Assembly: GCF_024978135.1 (NCBI RefSeq)
Contig: NZ_JANTEZ010000004.1
Coordinates: 186,001 to 250,000 of the forward strand
Source: Herbiconiux gentiana
Lineage (GTDB): Bacteria; Actinomycetota; Actinomycetes; Actinomycetales; Microbacteriaceae
DNA: 64,000 nt
Direction of reading: 5' to 3'
This document shows positions 57,481-64,000 of the stretch, one piece after another. Positions within the stretch are counted from its first letter, which is position 1, and each line of letters begins with the position of its first letter. A model generated the notes under the pieces. It had not been told where the DNA came from and searched no databases. It was given only the letters and a program-made list of their open reading frames with translations. Position numbers and translations under genes: made by a program.

Positions 57481-58347
57481 ATGACCATCGTCGTCTCCGG
57501 AGCCACCGGCCACCTCGGCCGCCTCGCCGTCGAGCACCTGCTCGCGCGGGGTGTCGCCGCCTCCGACATCGTGGCCGCCGGCCGCACGCCCGAGAAGCTC
57601 GCCGCCCTCGCCGAGGCCACCGGCGTGCGCACCGCCGTGATCGACTTCACCGACCCCGCGACGCTCGACGCCGCTCTCGCGGGCGCCGAGAAGTTCGTGC
57701 TCGTCTCGGGCAGCGAGGTCGGCCAGCGTGCCGCCCAGCACCAGAACGCGATCGACGCGGCCGCCCGGGCCGGCGTGACGCAGCTCGTCTACACGAGCGC
57801 GCCGAAGGCGAGCGACAGCGCGCTCATCCTGGCCCCCGAGCACAAGGCGACCGAGGAGGCCATCGTCGCCTCCGGCGTGCCCGCCACCGTGCTCCGCAAC
57901 GGCTGGTACCACGAGAACTACGACGGCTCCTACGCGCAGGCCGTGCAGTCGGGCGTCTACCTCGCGAGTACGGGCGAGGGCCGCGTCGCGAGCGCCCCGC
58001 GCACCGACTACGCCGAGGCGATCGCCGCGGTGCTGACGAGCGACGGCCACGTCGGAGCGGTCTACGAGCTCGCGGGCGACACGGCCTGGTCGGGCGACGA
58101 CTTCGCCGCGGCCGCCTCCGCCGCGAGCGGGCGCGAGGTCGTCTACCGCTCGGTCTCGCCCGAGGAGCACCTCGAGGTGCTGAAGGGCGCCGGCCTCGAC
58201 GAGGGCACGGCGGGCTTCGTGGTCGCCCTCGACGGCAACATCCGCGACGGCCTGCTCGGCGAGACCTCGGGCGACCTCGCCCGCTTGATCGGCCACCCGA
58301 CCCAGCCCCTCGGGTCCTACCTCACGGCCCTCGCCGCCACCAACTGA
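57481..58347 (+). CDS. NmrA-like NAD(P)H:quinone oxidoreductase (QOR2 type)
   Basis: A 288-residue atypical SDR: V-V-S-G-A-T-G-H-L-G-R at the N-terminus, F-V-L-V-S-G-S-E-V-G-Q-R, L-V-Y-T-S-A-P-K-A and V-L-R-N-G-W-Y-H-E-N-Y, all hallmarks of the YtfG/QOR2 subfamily. It reduces quinones with NADPH, limiting redox cycling. With the cysteine-containing HxlR repressor next to it, this is a self-contained electrophile/quinone response unit. GAAAGGATC gives the ribosome site before the ATG. Confidence 0.92.
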   Translation: MTIVVSGATGHLGRLAVEHLLARGVAASDIVAAGRTPEKLAALAEATGVRTAVIDFTDPATLDAALAGAEKFVLVSGSEVGQRAAQHQNAIDAAARAGVTQLVYTSAPKASDSALILAPEHKATEEAIVASGVPATVLRNGWYHENYDGSYAQAVQSGVYLASTGEGRVASAPRTDYAEAIAAVLTSDGHVGAVYELAGDTAWSGDDFAAAASAASGREVVYRSVSPEEHLEVLKGAGLDEGTAGFVVALDGNIRDGLLGETSGDLARLIGHPTQPLGSYLTALAATN

Positions 58348-58356
58348 GACCCCGCC

Positions 58357-58420
58357 CGATCGAGTTGCCCCTTTCCGCCCCAAAACCGCCGAAATAGGGC
58401 GGAAAGGGGCAACTCGATCG
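58357..58420. terminator. 24-bp perfect hairpin between convergent genes
   Basis: Arms of 24 bp, starting CGATCGAGTTGCCCC and ending GGGGCAACTCGATCG, with a 16-nt loop (58381-58396). It fills the gap between the quinone-reductase stop and the LLM oxidoreductase stop, so it can terminate both. There is no long U-tract; it may also be a dispersed palindromic element. Confidence 0.8.
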
Positions 58421-58423
58421 CCG

Positions 58424-59389
58424 TCAGAGCGCGCGGAGCTTCTCCAGGAGCGGGGCGGCGGCCGTCGCGAGGAACTCGTCCTGGCCCTCGTCGCCCACCT
58501 GCACCAGCGCGATGTCGGTGAAGCCGGCCTCGAGGTAGGGGCGGAAGCTCTCGGCGATCTCGTCGAGATCCGGTCCGCACGCGATCGAGCCGGCCACGTC
58601 GTCGGGTCGCACGAACTGGCTGGCCGCCGCGAACCCCGCGGGGGTCGGCAGATCGGCGTTCACCGACCATCCGCCCCCGAACCAGCGGAACTGGGCGTGC
58701 GCCTTCTCGATCGCCGCCTCCTTGTCGGTGCCCCAGCAGATCGGGATCTGCCCGATCGAGCGCGAGGGCTTGCCCGCGGCCTTCGTCCAGCCCTCGACGA
58801 GCGAGGCGTCGGGTTCGACCGCCACGAGGTGGTCGCCGAGCGGTGCGAAGCGCGCCACCGACTTCTCCCCCGACACGGCGAGCGCGATCGGCACGCCCTC
58901 GTCGGGGAGGTCCCAGATGCGCGCCGAGTCGACGCGGAAGTACTCGCCCTCCCAGGTCGTCAGCTCGCCGGTGTGCAACTCGCGGATGATGTGGATGGCC
59001 TCCTCGAGCATGTCCTGCCGCGCCGACACAGCGGGCCACCCCTCGCCCACGACGTGCTCGTTGAGGTTCTCGCCCGAGCCGAGGCCCAGGATGAAGCGAC
59101 CGTCGGACAGCAGCTGCAGCGTCGCGGCCTTCTGCGCCACGACGGCCGGGTGGTAGCGCACGGTGGGGCAGGTGACGTAGGTCGCGAGCTCCACCCGCGA
59201 GGTGGCCTGGGCGACGGCGCCCAGCACGGTCCACGCGTACGAGGCGTGCCCCTGCTCCGTCAGCCACGGCGAGTAGTGGTCGCTCGACACCTCGAAGTCG
59301 AAGCCCACCTCCTCGGCGGCGACGGCGTAGCGCACGAGGTCTTTCGGACCGCTCTGCTCGGTCATCAGGGTGTAGCCGAAGCGCACCAT
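58424..59389 (-). CDS. F420-dependent LLM-class oxidoreductase
   Basis: A 321-residue TIM-barrel flavin/F420 enzyme: F-G-Y-T-L-M-T-E-Q-S-G near the N-terminus, S-S-D-H-Y-S-P-W (F420-pocket region), T-V-L-G-A-V-A-Q-A-T-S-R-V, T-C-P-T-V-R-Y-H-P-A, and L-G-L-G-S-G-E-N-L-N-E-H, matching the F420-dependent glucose-6-phosphate-dehydrogenase-like branch. The native substrate is uncertain. AGGAG precedes the ATG. Nested inverted repeats lie in the 5' region. Confidence 0.9.
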   Translation of the reverse strand: MVRFGYTLMTEQSGPKDLVRYAVAAEEVGFDFEVSSDHYSPWLTEQGHASYAWTVLGAVAQATSRVELATYVTCPTVRYHPAVVAQKAATLQLLSDGRFILGLGSGENLNEHVVGEGWPAVSARQDMLEEAIHIIRELHTGELTTWEGEYFRVDSARIWDLPDEGVPIALAVSGEKSVARFAPLGDHLVAVEPDASLVEGWTKAAGKPSRSIGQIPICWGTDKEAAIEKAHAQFRWFGGGWSVNADLPTPAGFAAASQFVRPDDVAGSIACGPDLDEIAESFRPYLEAGFTDIALVQVGDEGQDEFLATAAAPLLEKLRAL

Positions 59390-59400
59390 GGGGTTCTCCT

Positions 59401-59457
59401 GTTCTGCACGTCTTTCTGCACGATGGTGCCCTCCACGCTGGCACCACCGGGCAGAAC
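59401..59457. promoter_or_regulatory. Nested inverted repeats upstream of the LLM gene
   Basis: The outer arms GTTCTGC (59401-59407) and GCAGAAC (59451-59457) enclose inner arms TGGTGCC (59424-59430) and GGCACCA (59440-59446). CTGCACG also occurs twice directly. It could fold as a two-tier hairpin in the leader or serve as an operator pair. Confidence 0.45.
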
Positions 59458-59473
59458 ACGCACCAGCCGGGTG

Positions 59474-60022
59474 CTAGACGAGCGTCGGCTGCCAGGCGAC
59501 GGATGCGCGGCTGCGCAGCACCGCCGGCCCCACCCTCAGAGTTCCGCTCGACAGCGGCTCGCAGCGCACCCCACCCCGGCCGCGCAGGGCCTTGTGCGCG
59601 CCCTCGGCCAGCACCACGTTCATCCACCCGCACGGGCTCGCCGCACGGTGCCCCTGGAAGAGCACCTCCCCCTCGCCCGAGTCGAGGCCGAACTCCTCGC
59701 CGCGCAGCGCGTCGACGTCGACCCCGCGCAGCAGGATGTTGCGCCGCGGTGTTGCCAGGTCGAACGGCGTCGCCACCCCGAGCGCCTGCTGCACCCATTC
59801 CAGCGACTCGACGGCCATCACCGTCACGGCCGAGGTGCGGTGCGCCGCGCTCCGCCCGAAGAACCGGTCGCCGACGATGCCGAGGCCCGCGCGCACCTCG
59901 ATCGCCTCGCGGCTCTCGTCGACCCCCGCCGCGGCGGGCAGCGGCCCGTCGGCCGGCCGCCCCTCGTACCGGTGCAGCGGCGACGCCAGCAGGTGCACGA
60001 TCTCGACGTCGTACCGGGTCAC
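59474..60022 (-). CDS. MOSC-domain protein
   Basis: A 182-residue protein with a MOSC fold: G-I-V-G-D-R-F-F-G, T-S-A-V-T-V-M-A-V, R-R-N-I-L-L-R-G-V-D and the conserved-cysteine region A-S-P-C-G-W-M-N near residue 132. MOSC proteins handle molybdenum-cofactor sulfur or act on N-hydroxylated compounds such as 6-hydroxylaminopurine (YiiM type). It begins at GTG 60022, overlapping the acetolactate decarboxylase stop (GTGA). Confidence 0.87.
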   Translation of the reverse strand: MTRYDVEIVHLLASPLHRYEGRPADGPLPAAAGVDESREAIEVRAGLGIVGDRFFGRSAAHRTSAVTVMAVESLEWVQQALGVATPFDLATPRRNILLRGVDVDALRGEEFGLDSGEGEVLFQGHRAASPCGWMNVVLAEGAHKALRGRGGVRCEPLSSGTLRVGPAVLRSRASVAWQPTLV

Positions 60023-60765
60023 CGCTGGTGGTCGCTCTCGGCGTGCCGGATGGCCGCGTCGGCCTCGGCACCCCCCTCGAGGTCGGCGCCGAGGTACGCC
60101 GCCGACTGCGGTAGGCGGATGCTCACGCCGAAGTACGTCTCGATCGCGAGCTCGCCCGTGGCGCCCTCCAGCCCCAGCACGTGTCCCCCGACCTCGCCCG
60201 AGGCGCTCACGAAGTGCAGGTGCGTGCCCGCGACGCTCACGCCCTGGAAGAAGGACGGGGCGACGAACCCCACGAGGGTGCCCACCGCATCCGTCACCGT
60301 CACCTCGCGCTGGTCGTGCACGGCCTCGGCCAGCGGGAGGTAGGGTTCGGTCTGCCGTCTGGCCTCGCGCAGCGCCACCGAGGCGAAGCGGCCCTCGAAG
60401 CGCACGGCGTGGAAGACGTTCTCGCTGACGGTGCGGGCCTGCATCTCCGCGATCAGCGCGGCGAGGTCGGCGACGGCCTCGAGGGGCTCGGAGGAGTCGG
60501 CCTGGAACGACACCACCTCGGCGAACGCGAGGGTCTCGTCGGGCGGCAGCACCGTGACCGTGCCGTCGCCGTGGAACAGGCGGAACACGCCGTCGAGCAC
60601 TACCAGCTCGCCGTCCATGTGGTCGCCGCAACCCAGGCCGAAGTCGCCACCGCGGGCGACCTCGGCGACGGTGAACTCCCCGTCGAACAGGCCCGCGACC
60701 AGCGCGTCGACGACGGAGTACTGCTGCACGGCCTTCTCGGCCCGGAATCGGCGCATGAGGGGCAT
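60019..60765 (-). CDS. budA: Acetolactate decarboxylase
   Basis: A 248-residue zinc enzyme converting (S)-acetolactate to acetoin and CO2. The zinc ligands are in G-T-H-L-H-F (two histidines) and G-G-H-V-L-G (third), near residues 187-205; G-V-F-R-L-F and a preceding F-G-x-G-C-G-D segment are also typical. Start: M-P-L-M-R-R-F at 60765; ATGs at 60777 and 60756 are alternatives. No acetolactate synthase or butanediol dehydrogenase lies in the window. It overlaps the MOSC gene by four bases, an unexpected partner. Confidence 0.92.
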   Translation of the reverse strand: MPLMRRFRAEKAVQQYSVVDALVAGLFDGEFTVAEVARGGDFGLGCGDHMDGELVVLDGVFRLFHGDGTVTVLPPDETLAFAEVVSFQADSSEPLEAVADLAALIAEMQARTVSENVFHAVRFEGRFASVALREARRQTEPYLPLAEAVHDQREVTVTDAVGTLVGFVAPSFFQGVSVAGTHLHFVSASGEVGGHVLGLEGATGELAIETYFGVSIRLPQSAAYLGADLEGGAEADAAIRHAESDHQR

Positions 60766-60804
60766 TCTCGCGCACATCCCAGCGGAACGCACCAGAGTAG
60801 AGAT

Positions 60805-61665
60805 ATGCCCACACGTCTCGAGCGCAACATCGACCTCCTGCTGAGCGTCCATCGTCCGGCCGTGCTCGCGCATCTGCGCGGCATCCGCCGGCTGCACCCG
60901 AACGCCACGCCCGAGCAGCTGCTCGCCATCCTCGAGCGGCGCTACGTCACCGCGGTGACCAGCGGCGGCGCCGCCGTCGGGGCGAGCGCGATGTTCCCGT
61001 TCGTCGGCACGGGCGTGTCGCTCGGCCTCTCGGCGGTCGAGACCGCGGGCTTCCTGGAGACCACCGCGCTGTTCGCGCAGTCGGTCACCGAGGTGCACGG
61101 CATCGCGGTCGACGACCCCGACCGCGCCCGCGCGCTCGTGATGACCCTGATCATGGGCAAGGCAGGCAGTGACCTGCTCAAGCAGATCGCGGGGCAGGCC
61201 ACCGGTGGGGTCGGCCGGAACGCCTACTGGGGCCAGGTCGTCACCTCGAGCCTCCCGCAGTTCGTCGTGGGGCCCGTCGCCGACCAGGTGAAGAAGGTGT
61301 TCCTCAAGCGCTTCGCGATCGGGCAGGGCACGAACGCCGTCGGTCGCGCCATCCCGTTCGGCGTGGGGGCCGCGATCGGCGGCGTGGGCAACCTGATGCT
61401 CGGCCGCACGGTCATCCAGTCGGCGCGGTCGGCGTTCGGGGCGCCACCGATCACGTTCCCGGAGGCGCTCGCCATCACGGTCAAGGCACCGAAGGCGGCG
61501 AAGGCCGGGAAGCCGGACCGGACCGAGAAGGCCATCGACGACGGCTCGACGAGGAAGGGCGTGAAGCGCATCCTGCCCCGCCGCCGCCAGGCCGCGATCG
61601 AGGCACCCGGACCGCGCGGCGACGGGCCGCAGAACGAAAGCGCTGTGCCCGACATCCGCATCTAG
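60805..61665 (+). CDS. Gly/Ala-rich protein of unknown function, probably membrane-associated
   Basis: A 286-residue protein. It starts L-E-R-N-I-D-L-L-L-S-V-H-R-P-A-V-L-A-H-L-R-G-I-R-R-L and then has several moderately hydrophobic glycine-rich stretches (V-T-S-G-G-A-A-V-G-A-S-A-M-F-P-F-V-G-T-G-V and I-P-F-G-V-G-A-A-I-G-G-V-G-N-L) that could pack in or on the membrane. The last 70 residues are lysine/arginine-rich. I do not recognise a family. CAGAGT six bases before the ATG resembles the leaderless -10 pattern. Followed on the same strand by the LAETG protein. Confidence 0.72.
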   Translation: MPTRLERNIDLLLSVHRPAVLAHLRGIRRLHPNATPEQLLAILERRYVTAVTSGGAAVGASAMFPFVGTGVSLGLSAVETAGFLETTALFAQSVTEVHGIAVDDPDRARALVMTLIMGKAGSDLLKQIAGQATGGVGRNAYWGQVVTSSLPQFVVGPVADQVKKVFLKRFAIGQGTNAVGRAIPFGVGAAIGGVGNLMLGRTVIQSARSAFGAPPITFPEALAITVKAPKAAKAGKPDRTEKAIDDGSTRKGVKRILPRRRQAAIEAPGPRGDGPQNESAVPDIRI

Positions 61666-61769
61666 ACTCCTGTGCCCTAGCTGGCAGTGGTAGCCTGGAG
61701 GCGATCGAGGGTATATAAGCTCGTCGATCGATCATCGGTCGAGTGGTTCGTCAGCAGAGGGGGGTCGTC

Positions 61770-61988
61770 ATGAAGTACCGTGTCGCCGCCGCCGTGCTCG
61801 CCACCCTGGCCCTCGTCGGCTTCGGCTCGTCGGCCGCGTTCGCGTCCGACGACGAGGCGCGCCCCGTGCTCGCCGAGACGGGCTACGACTTCACGCCGAT
61901 GCTCGTCACGGCCGCGGTGTTCCTGCTGATCGCCGGTGTCGCGGTCATCGTGGCGAAGTACTTCGTCGCACGCGCCGGCACCCGCTAG
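61770..61988 (+). CDS. 72-residue LAETG (sortase-signal) protein
   Basis: A minimal cell-wall-anchored protein: a signal peptide (M-K-Y-R-V-A-A-A-V-L-A-T-L ... S-S-A-A-F-A, cleavage near residue 25), about ten residues of mature peptide, then L-A-E-T-G (near 35-39), a hydrophobic helix and a basic end (A-R-A-G-T-R). L-A-x-T-G is the motif of class E sortases. After cleavage at both sites only about a dozen residues would remain, too few for an enzyme. AGAGGGGGG lies before the ATG; TATATAA at 61712-61718 is a likely -10. The end of the gene is duplicated downstream. Confidence 0.8.
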   Translation: MKYRVAAAVLATLALVGFGSSAAFASDDEARPVLAETGYDFTPMLVTAAVFLLIAGVAVIVAKYFVARAGTR

Positions 61989-62053
61989 CGCCGCGCAGCC
62001 CCGTGCCGGAAGCCTCTAGCGCCGCCCCGCCCCGCGCCGGCACCCGCTAGCGC
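61971..62053. repeat. Duplication of the LAETG gene's 3' end
   Basis: CGCGCCGGCACCCGCTAGCG at 61971-61990, including the TAG stop, recurs exactly at 62033-62052, with a partial copy between. Confidence 0.85.
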
Positions 62054-62068
62054 GCCCCGCGCCGCGCC

Positions 62069-63349
62069 TCAGTCGCGTTCGTCGGGCTCGGCCTCGGTGT
62101 CGCCCAGCGCGACCGGCTCGTCGCGCGCGTGCAGCGCGGCGTTGCGGTCCCACTCGGCCAGCAGATGCTCGACGGCCCCGTGGAAACGGGCCGTCGCCGC
62201 CCCGGGCGTCGTGTCGCCGAAGTAGTGCCGCACCCAGCGGCCGAGCCGCACCCCCGCCGCCGAGTCGTGCGAGAGCTCGTCGAGCCGCGCCCGCACCCGC
62301 GGTGCCTCCTCGGCGGTCAGCCACTCGCAGTCCGACAGGTACCCGCCCATGTCGATCTGCGCCTCGGGCGACACGGGGCGCGTGATGAGCAGCGGCTTCC
62401 CCGTCGCGAGCCGGTCGTAGACCATCGCCGAGACGTCGACGATCGCGATGTCGGCGGCCGCGAGCTGCCAGCCGAGCTCCGCGCCCGTGTCGTGCACGTG
62501 CTGCGCCGAGGGATCGGCCCGGTTCGCCGCCGCGATCGCCTGCACGATCGACCGGTTCGCCGCCGCGTAGGCCGGGTCGAGCACCCCGCTCCGCGGGTGC
62601 GGCCGGTAGATCAACCGGTGCGCCGGAGAGGCGAGCACGTCGCGCACCAGAGCCACGCCGTGCGAGGCGATCGACCCATAGGCGGCGGCCGAGCGGTCGC
62701 CCTCCCAGGTGGGGGCGTAGAGCACGACCGTGCGCTCGTCGGGCGTGAACGGCGTGCGACCCGAGTAGTGGTCGGCCTGCGGCCGCCCGATCGGCAGCGC
62801 GCGCTTGTCGAAGTCGAAGTCCCAGAGCACCCGCTGCAGTCGGGCGATCGCGGCGTCGCCGGCCACGAAGCTGTAGTCGTAGGCCTTGAACTGGTTCGTG
62901 GTCATGTACATCTTGTCGCTCTCACCGTGATTGATGAACACGTGCCACCGGCGGCCGTAGCGCATCATCTGGAAGTTGCGAGCGTTCTGATTGACGTACA
63001 GCACGATCTTGAGGTCGTGCTCGCCGAGGAAGTCCTCGAGGTCGCGCACCGTGCGCACGTACGCCACCGGCACCGGCGACTCCTCGAGCAGGGCGCTGGT
63101 GCCCGCCGGGTTGCGGCTGAGGATCACGACGGGATGCGTCTTCGCCAGCTCGGCCAGCGGCTCGTACCACTGCCGCAGCTGGTAGAGGTTCACCGGCCCG
63201 TCGGCGAAGTAGACGCCGATCTCGAAGCGGCGGGTGGGCAGCGGGGCCCGCGAGGCGAGCTGACCGGCGAGGGTGCGGCGCACCGAACGCGCCTTCACGA
63301 GGTCGCGGACGACGGTCCATCCGAGCTTCGCATCGTTCAGCAGTCCCAC
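62069..63349 (-). CDS. CDP-glycerol glycerophosphotransferase-family protein (TagF/TagB-like)
   Basis: A 426-residue peripheral membrane transferase. The C-terminal half carries the family motifs: V-V-L-Y-A-P-T-W-E-G-D near residue 210, L-I-Y-R-P-H-P-R-S-G near 245, A-D-I-A-I-V-D-V-S-A-M-V-Y-D near 305, and K-P-L-L-I-T-R. The N-terminal half has F-A-D-G-P-V-N-L-Y-Q-L. It adds glycerol- or other polyol-phosphate units to a wall teichoic-acid-type polymer. GTG start with TAGCCT six bases upstream. Followed on the same strand logic by the GT2 gene at the window edge. Confidence 0.88.
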   Translation of the reverse strand: MGLLNDAKLGWTVVRDLVKARSVRRTLAGQLASRAPLPTRRFEIGVYFADGPVNLYQLRQWYEPLAELAKTHPVVILSRNPAGTSALLEESPVPVAYVRTVRDLEDFLGEHDLKIVLYVNQNARNFQMMRYGRRWHVFINHGESDKMYMTTNQFKAYDYSFVAGDAAIARLQRVLWDFDFDKRALPIGRPQADHYSGRTPFTPDERTVVLYAPTWEGDRSAAAYGSIASHGVALVRDVLASPAHRLIYRPHPRSGVLDPAYAAANRSIVQAIAAANRADPSAQHVHDTGAELGWQLAAADIAIVDVSAMVYDRLATGKPLLITRPVSPEAQIDMGGYLSDCEWLTAEEAPRVRARLDELSHDSAAGVRLGRWVRHYFGDTTPGAATARFHGAVEHLLAEWDRNAALHARDEPVALGDTEAEPDERD

Positions 63350-63355
63350 TCGTCA

Positions 63356-63361
63356 AGGCTA
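63356..63361 (-). promoter_or_regulatory. -10 box of the TagF-like gene, leaderless
   Basis: TAGCCT on the minus strand, then TGACGA and GTG. Confidence 0.55.
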
Positions 63362-63467
63362 ACGAGGGCCGTCGGGGCCACCCCCCGAATCGGGGTCTCC
63401 TAAGGGGTTCTTTAGGCAATCGTGACCTTCGTCACCTGTCGAGCGAGCGGATGCGCGTCCCGCCCGC

Positions 63468-63568
63468 TCTGCGCTCAGATGACCGGTGGGCGGCCGCCCG
63501 ACCCCGGCGGGCCGAACGGCGCTCAGCCGACCGGTCGGCGCCCGCCCCGCGGCCCGCTCGGCGCTCAG
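63468..63568. repeat. Imperfect repeats at the GT2 gene's end
   Basis: GCGCTCAG plus a following GACCGGT-like block occurs at 63471, 63519 and 63561 (spacing 48 and 42 bp). The last copy supplies the GT2 stop codon. Confidence 0.7.
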
Positions 63569-63999
63569 ACGATCGGTGGCCGCCCGGCCGCTGCCATGCG
63601 CAGCACGGTGCGCCACGACATCGGCCGCCGCTCCCCCGCGTCGCTCCGCCACCCCTCGGCCCACCCGCCGAACCACGCCTTCAGGGCCGCCGGGCGCCGC
63701 GCCCAGCGCAGCAGCTGGATGCCCGTCCAACTCCCCACGTACAGCGGCACGAGCACCGCCGGCAGGTTGCGCTTGGCGAGCCACACCCGGTTCCGGGCGT
63801 TCAGCCGGTAGTAGTACGCGTGCCGGCTCGGCTCGATCGCCGGGTGGTTCGCGACCAGTGTCCCCTCGTACCAGGTGCGGAGCCCCTGGTCCCAGACCCG
63901 CCAGGCGAGCTCGATGCCCTCGTGCGCGTAGAAGAAGGGCGCCGCCCAGCCGCCCGTTCGGTCGAAGACGGCGCGCGGCAGGAGCGTCGCGCCCTCCCA
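63565..63999 (-). CDS. Family 2 glycosyltransferase, C-terminal part (cut by window edge)
   Basis: The frame is open to the right edge, so the gene continues outside. The visible 144 residues begin G-A-T-L-L-P-R-A-V-F-D-R-T-G-G-W, then F-F-Y-A-H-E-G-I-E-L-A-W-R-V-W, in which E-G-I-E-L-A-W-R is the GT2 E-D-x-D-L-x-x-R-like catalytic/acceptor block. It continues H-A-Y-Y-Y-R-L-N-A-R-N-R-V-W-L-A, typical of rhamnosyl-/galactofuranosyl-transferases of wall polymers. A late hydrophobic segment (L-P-A-V-L-V-P-L-Y-V-G-S-W) may touch the membrane. Confidence 0.85.
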   Translation of the reverse strand, partial: WEGATLLPRAVFDRTGGWAAPFFYAHEGIELAWRVWDQGLRTWYEGTLVANHPAIEPSRHAYYYRLNARNRVWLAKRNLPAVLVPLYVGSWTGIQLLRWARRPAALKAWFGGWAEGWRSDAGERRPMSWRTVLRMAAAGRPPIV

Positions 64000-64000
64000 G

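Noticed and set aside
1-64000. Frequent CGGATGC/GCATCCG words as a possible signalling or methylation motif
   Set aside because: Noticed by eye in both orientations, but not counted. In GC-rich coding sequence GGC-ATC-CG (Gly-Ile-Arg) is common, so excess over expectation is unproven; a Markov-model k-mer count would decide.
1-64000. tRNA, rRNA, insertion sequence, integrase or phage genes
   Set aside because: None seen; gaps are short and no transposase or integrase motif appears in any plausible protein.

Overview
The window is GC-rich throughout, with short intergenic gaps, many ATGA/GTGA stop-start overlaps, and GTG and TTG starts. Gene content (F420-type LLM oxidoreductase, GAF-ANTAR regulators, Ser/Thr kinase, class-E-like LAETG sorting motif, M18 peptidase, DUF3817, CYTH-CHAD) points to a free-living actinobacterium, most likely of the family Microbacteriaceae. 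The species is not determined. I see no rRNA, tRNA, CRISPR array, insertion sequence, phage gene or origin. It reads as ordinary chromosome with two cut genes at the edges.

Layout. 1-2.6 kb: end of a nucleotidyltransferase, then a Wzm/Wzt-type ABC exporter (surface polysaccharide). 2.6-6.5 kb: XRE regulator, then an SRPBCC protein overlapping a large ATP-grasp/acyltransferase fusion. 6.7-12.3 kb: small leaderless protein, a 1430-residue RecB-like nuclease/SF1 helicase carrying two in-frame minisatellites, and an SDR. 12.4-16.3 kb: TetR/DHA2 efflux pair with a clear shared operator, a 29-bp tandem array, a PhzF-like isomerase and a 10-bp tandem array. 16.3-20.8 kb: lipoproteins, an epimerase and an M18 aminopeptidase. 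20.6-24.4 kb: NDH-2-like dehydrogenase with two alpha/beta hydrolases, then an MBL hydrolase. 24.6-27.9 kb: Mn-catalase, GT2 and two GAF-ANTAR regulators. 27.9-30.9 kb: SRPBCC, phytoene-desaturase-like oxidoreductase and SDR. 31-35.2 kb: DUF3817, Ser/Thr kinase, SRPBCC and RecQ. 35.4-41.4 kb: HTH and GlxA regulators, then bacterial UBP zinc finger, PucR regulator, thioredoxin-reductase-like flavoprotein and MFS. 41.4-46.3 kb: GIY-YIG-like and PD-(D/E)XK-like nucleases around RidA, then small proteins. 46.3-51.5 kb: TIGR03943/UPF0718 permease pair with a beta-propeller-like partner, ArsC, NhaA. 51.5-60 kb: acyltransferase-SGNH, CYTH-CHAD, class IV aminotransferase, HxlR/NmrA redox pair, LLM oxidoreductase, MOSC and acetolactate decarboxylase. 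60.8-64 kb: unknown protein, a 72-residue LAETG protein, TagF-like glycerophosphotransferase and GT2.

How genes work together. Both edges and the 51-54 kb acyltransferase serve the cell envelope. Several units look like oxidant or toxic-compound responses: Mn-catalase, HxlR-quinone reductase, TetR-efflux, and UBP/flavoprotein/PucR/MFS. Two recurrent structural themes stand out. First, at least twelve genes carry a TANNNT box 6-7 nt before the start codon, the layout of leaderless transcripts. Second, there are many minisatellites: those inside genes have unit lengths divisible by three, whereas intergenic arrays have 10, 29 or 50 bp units.
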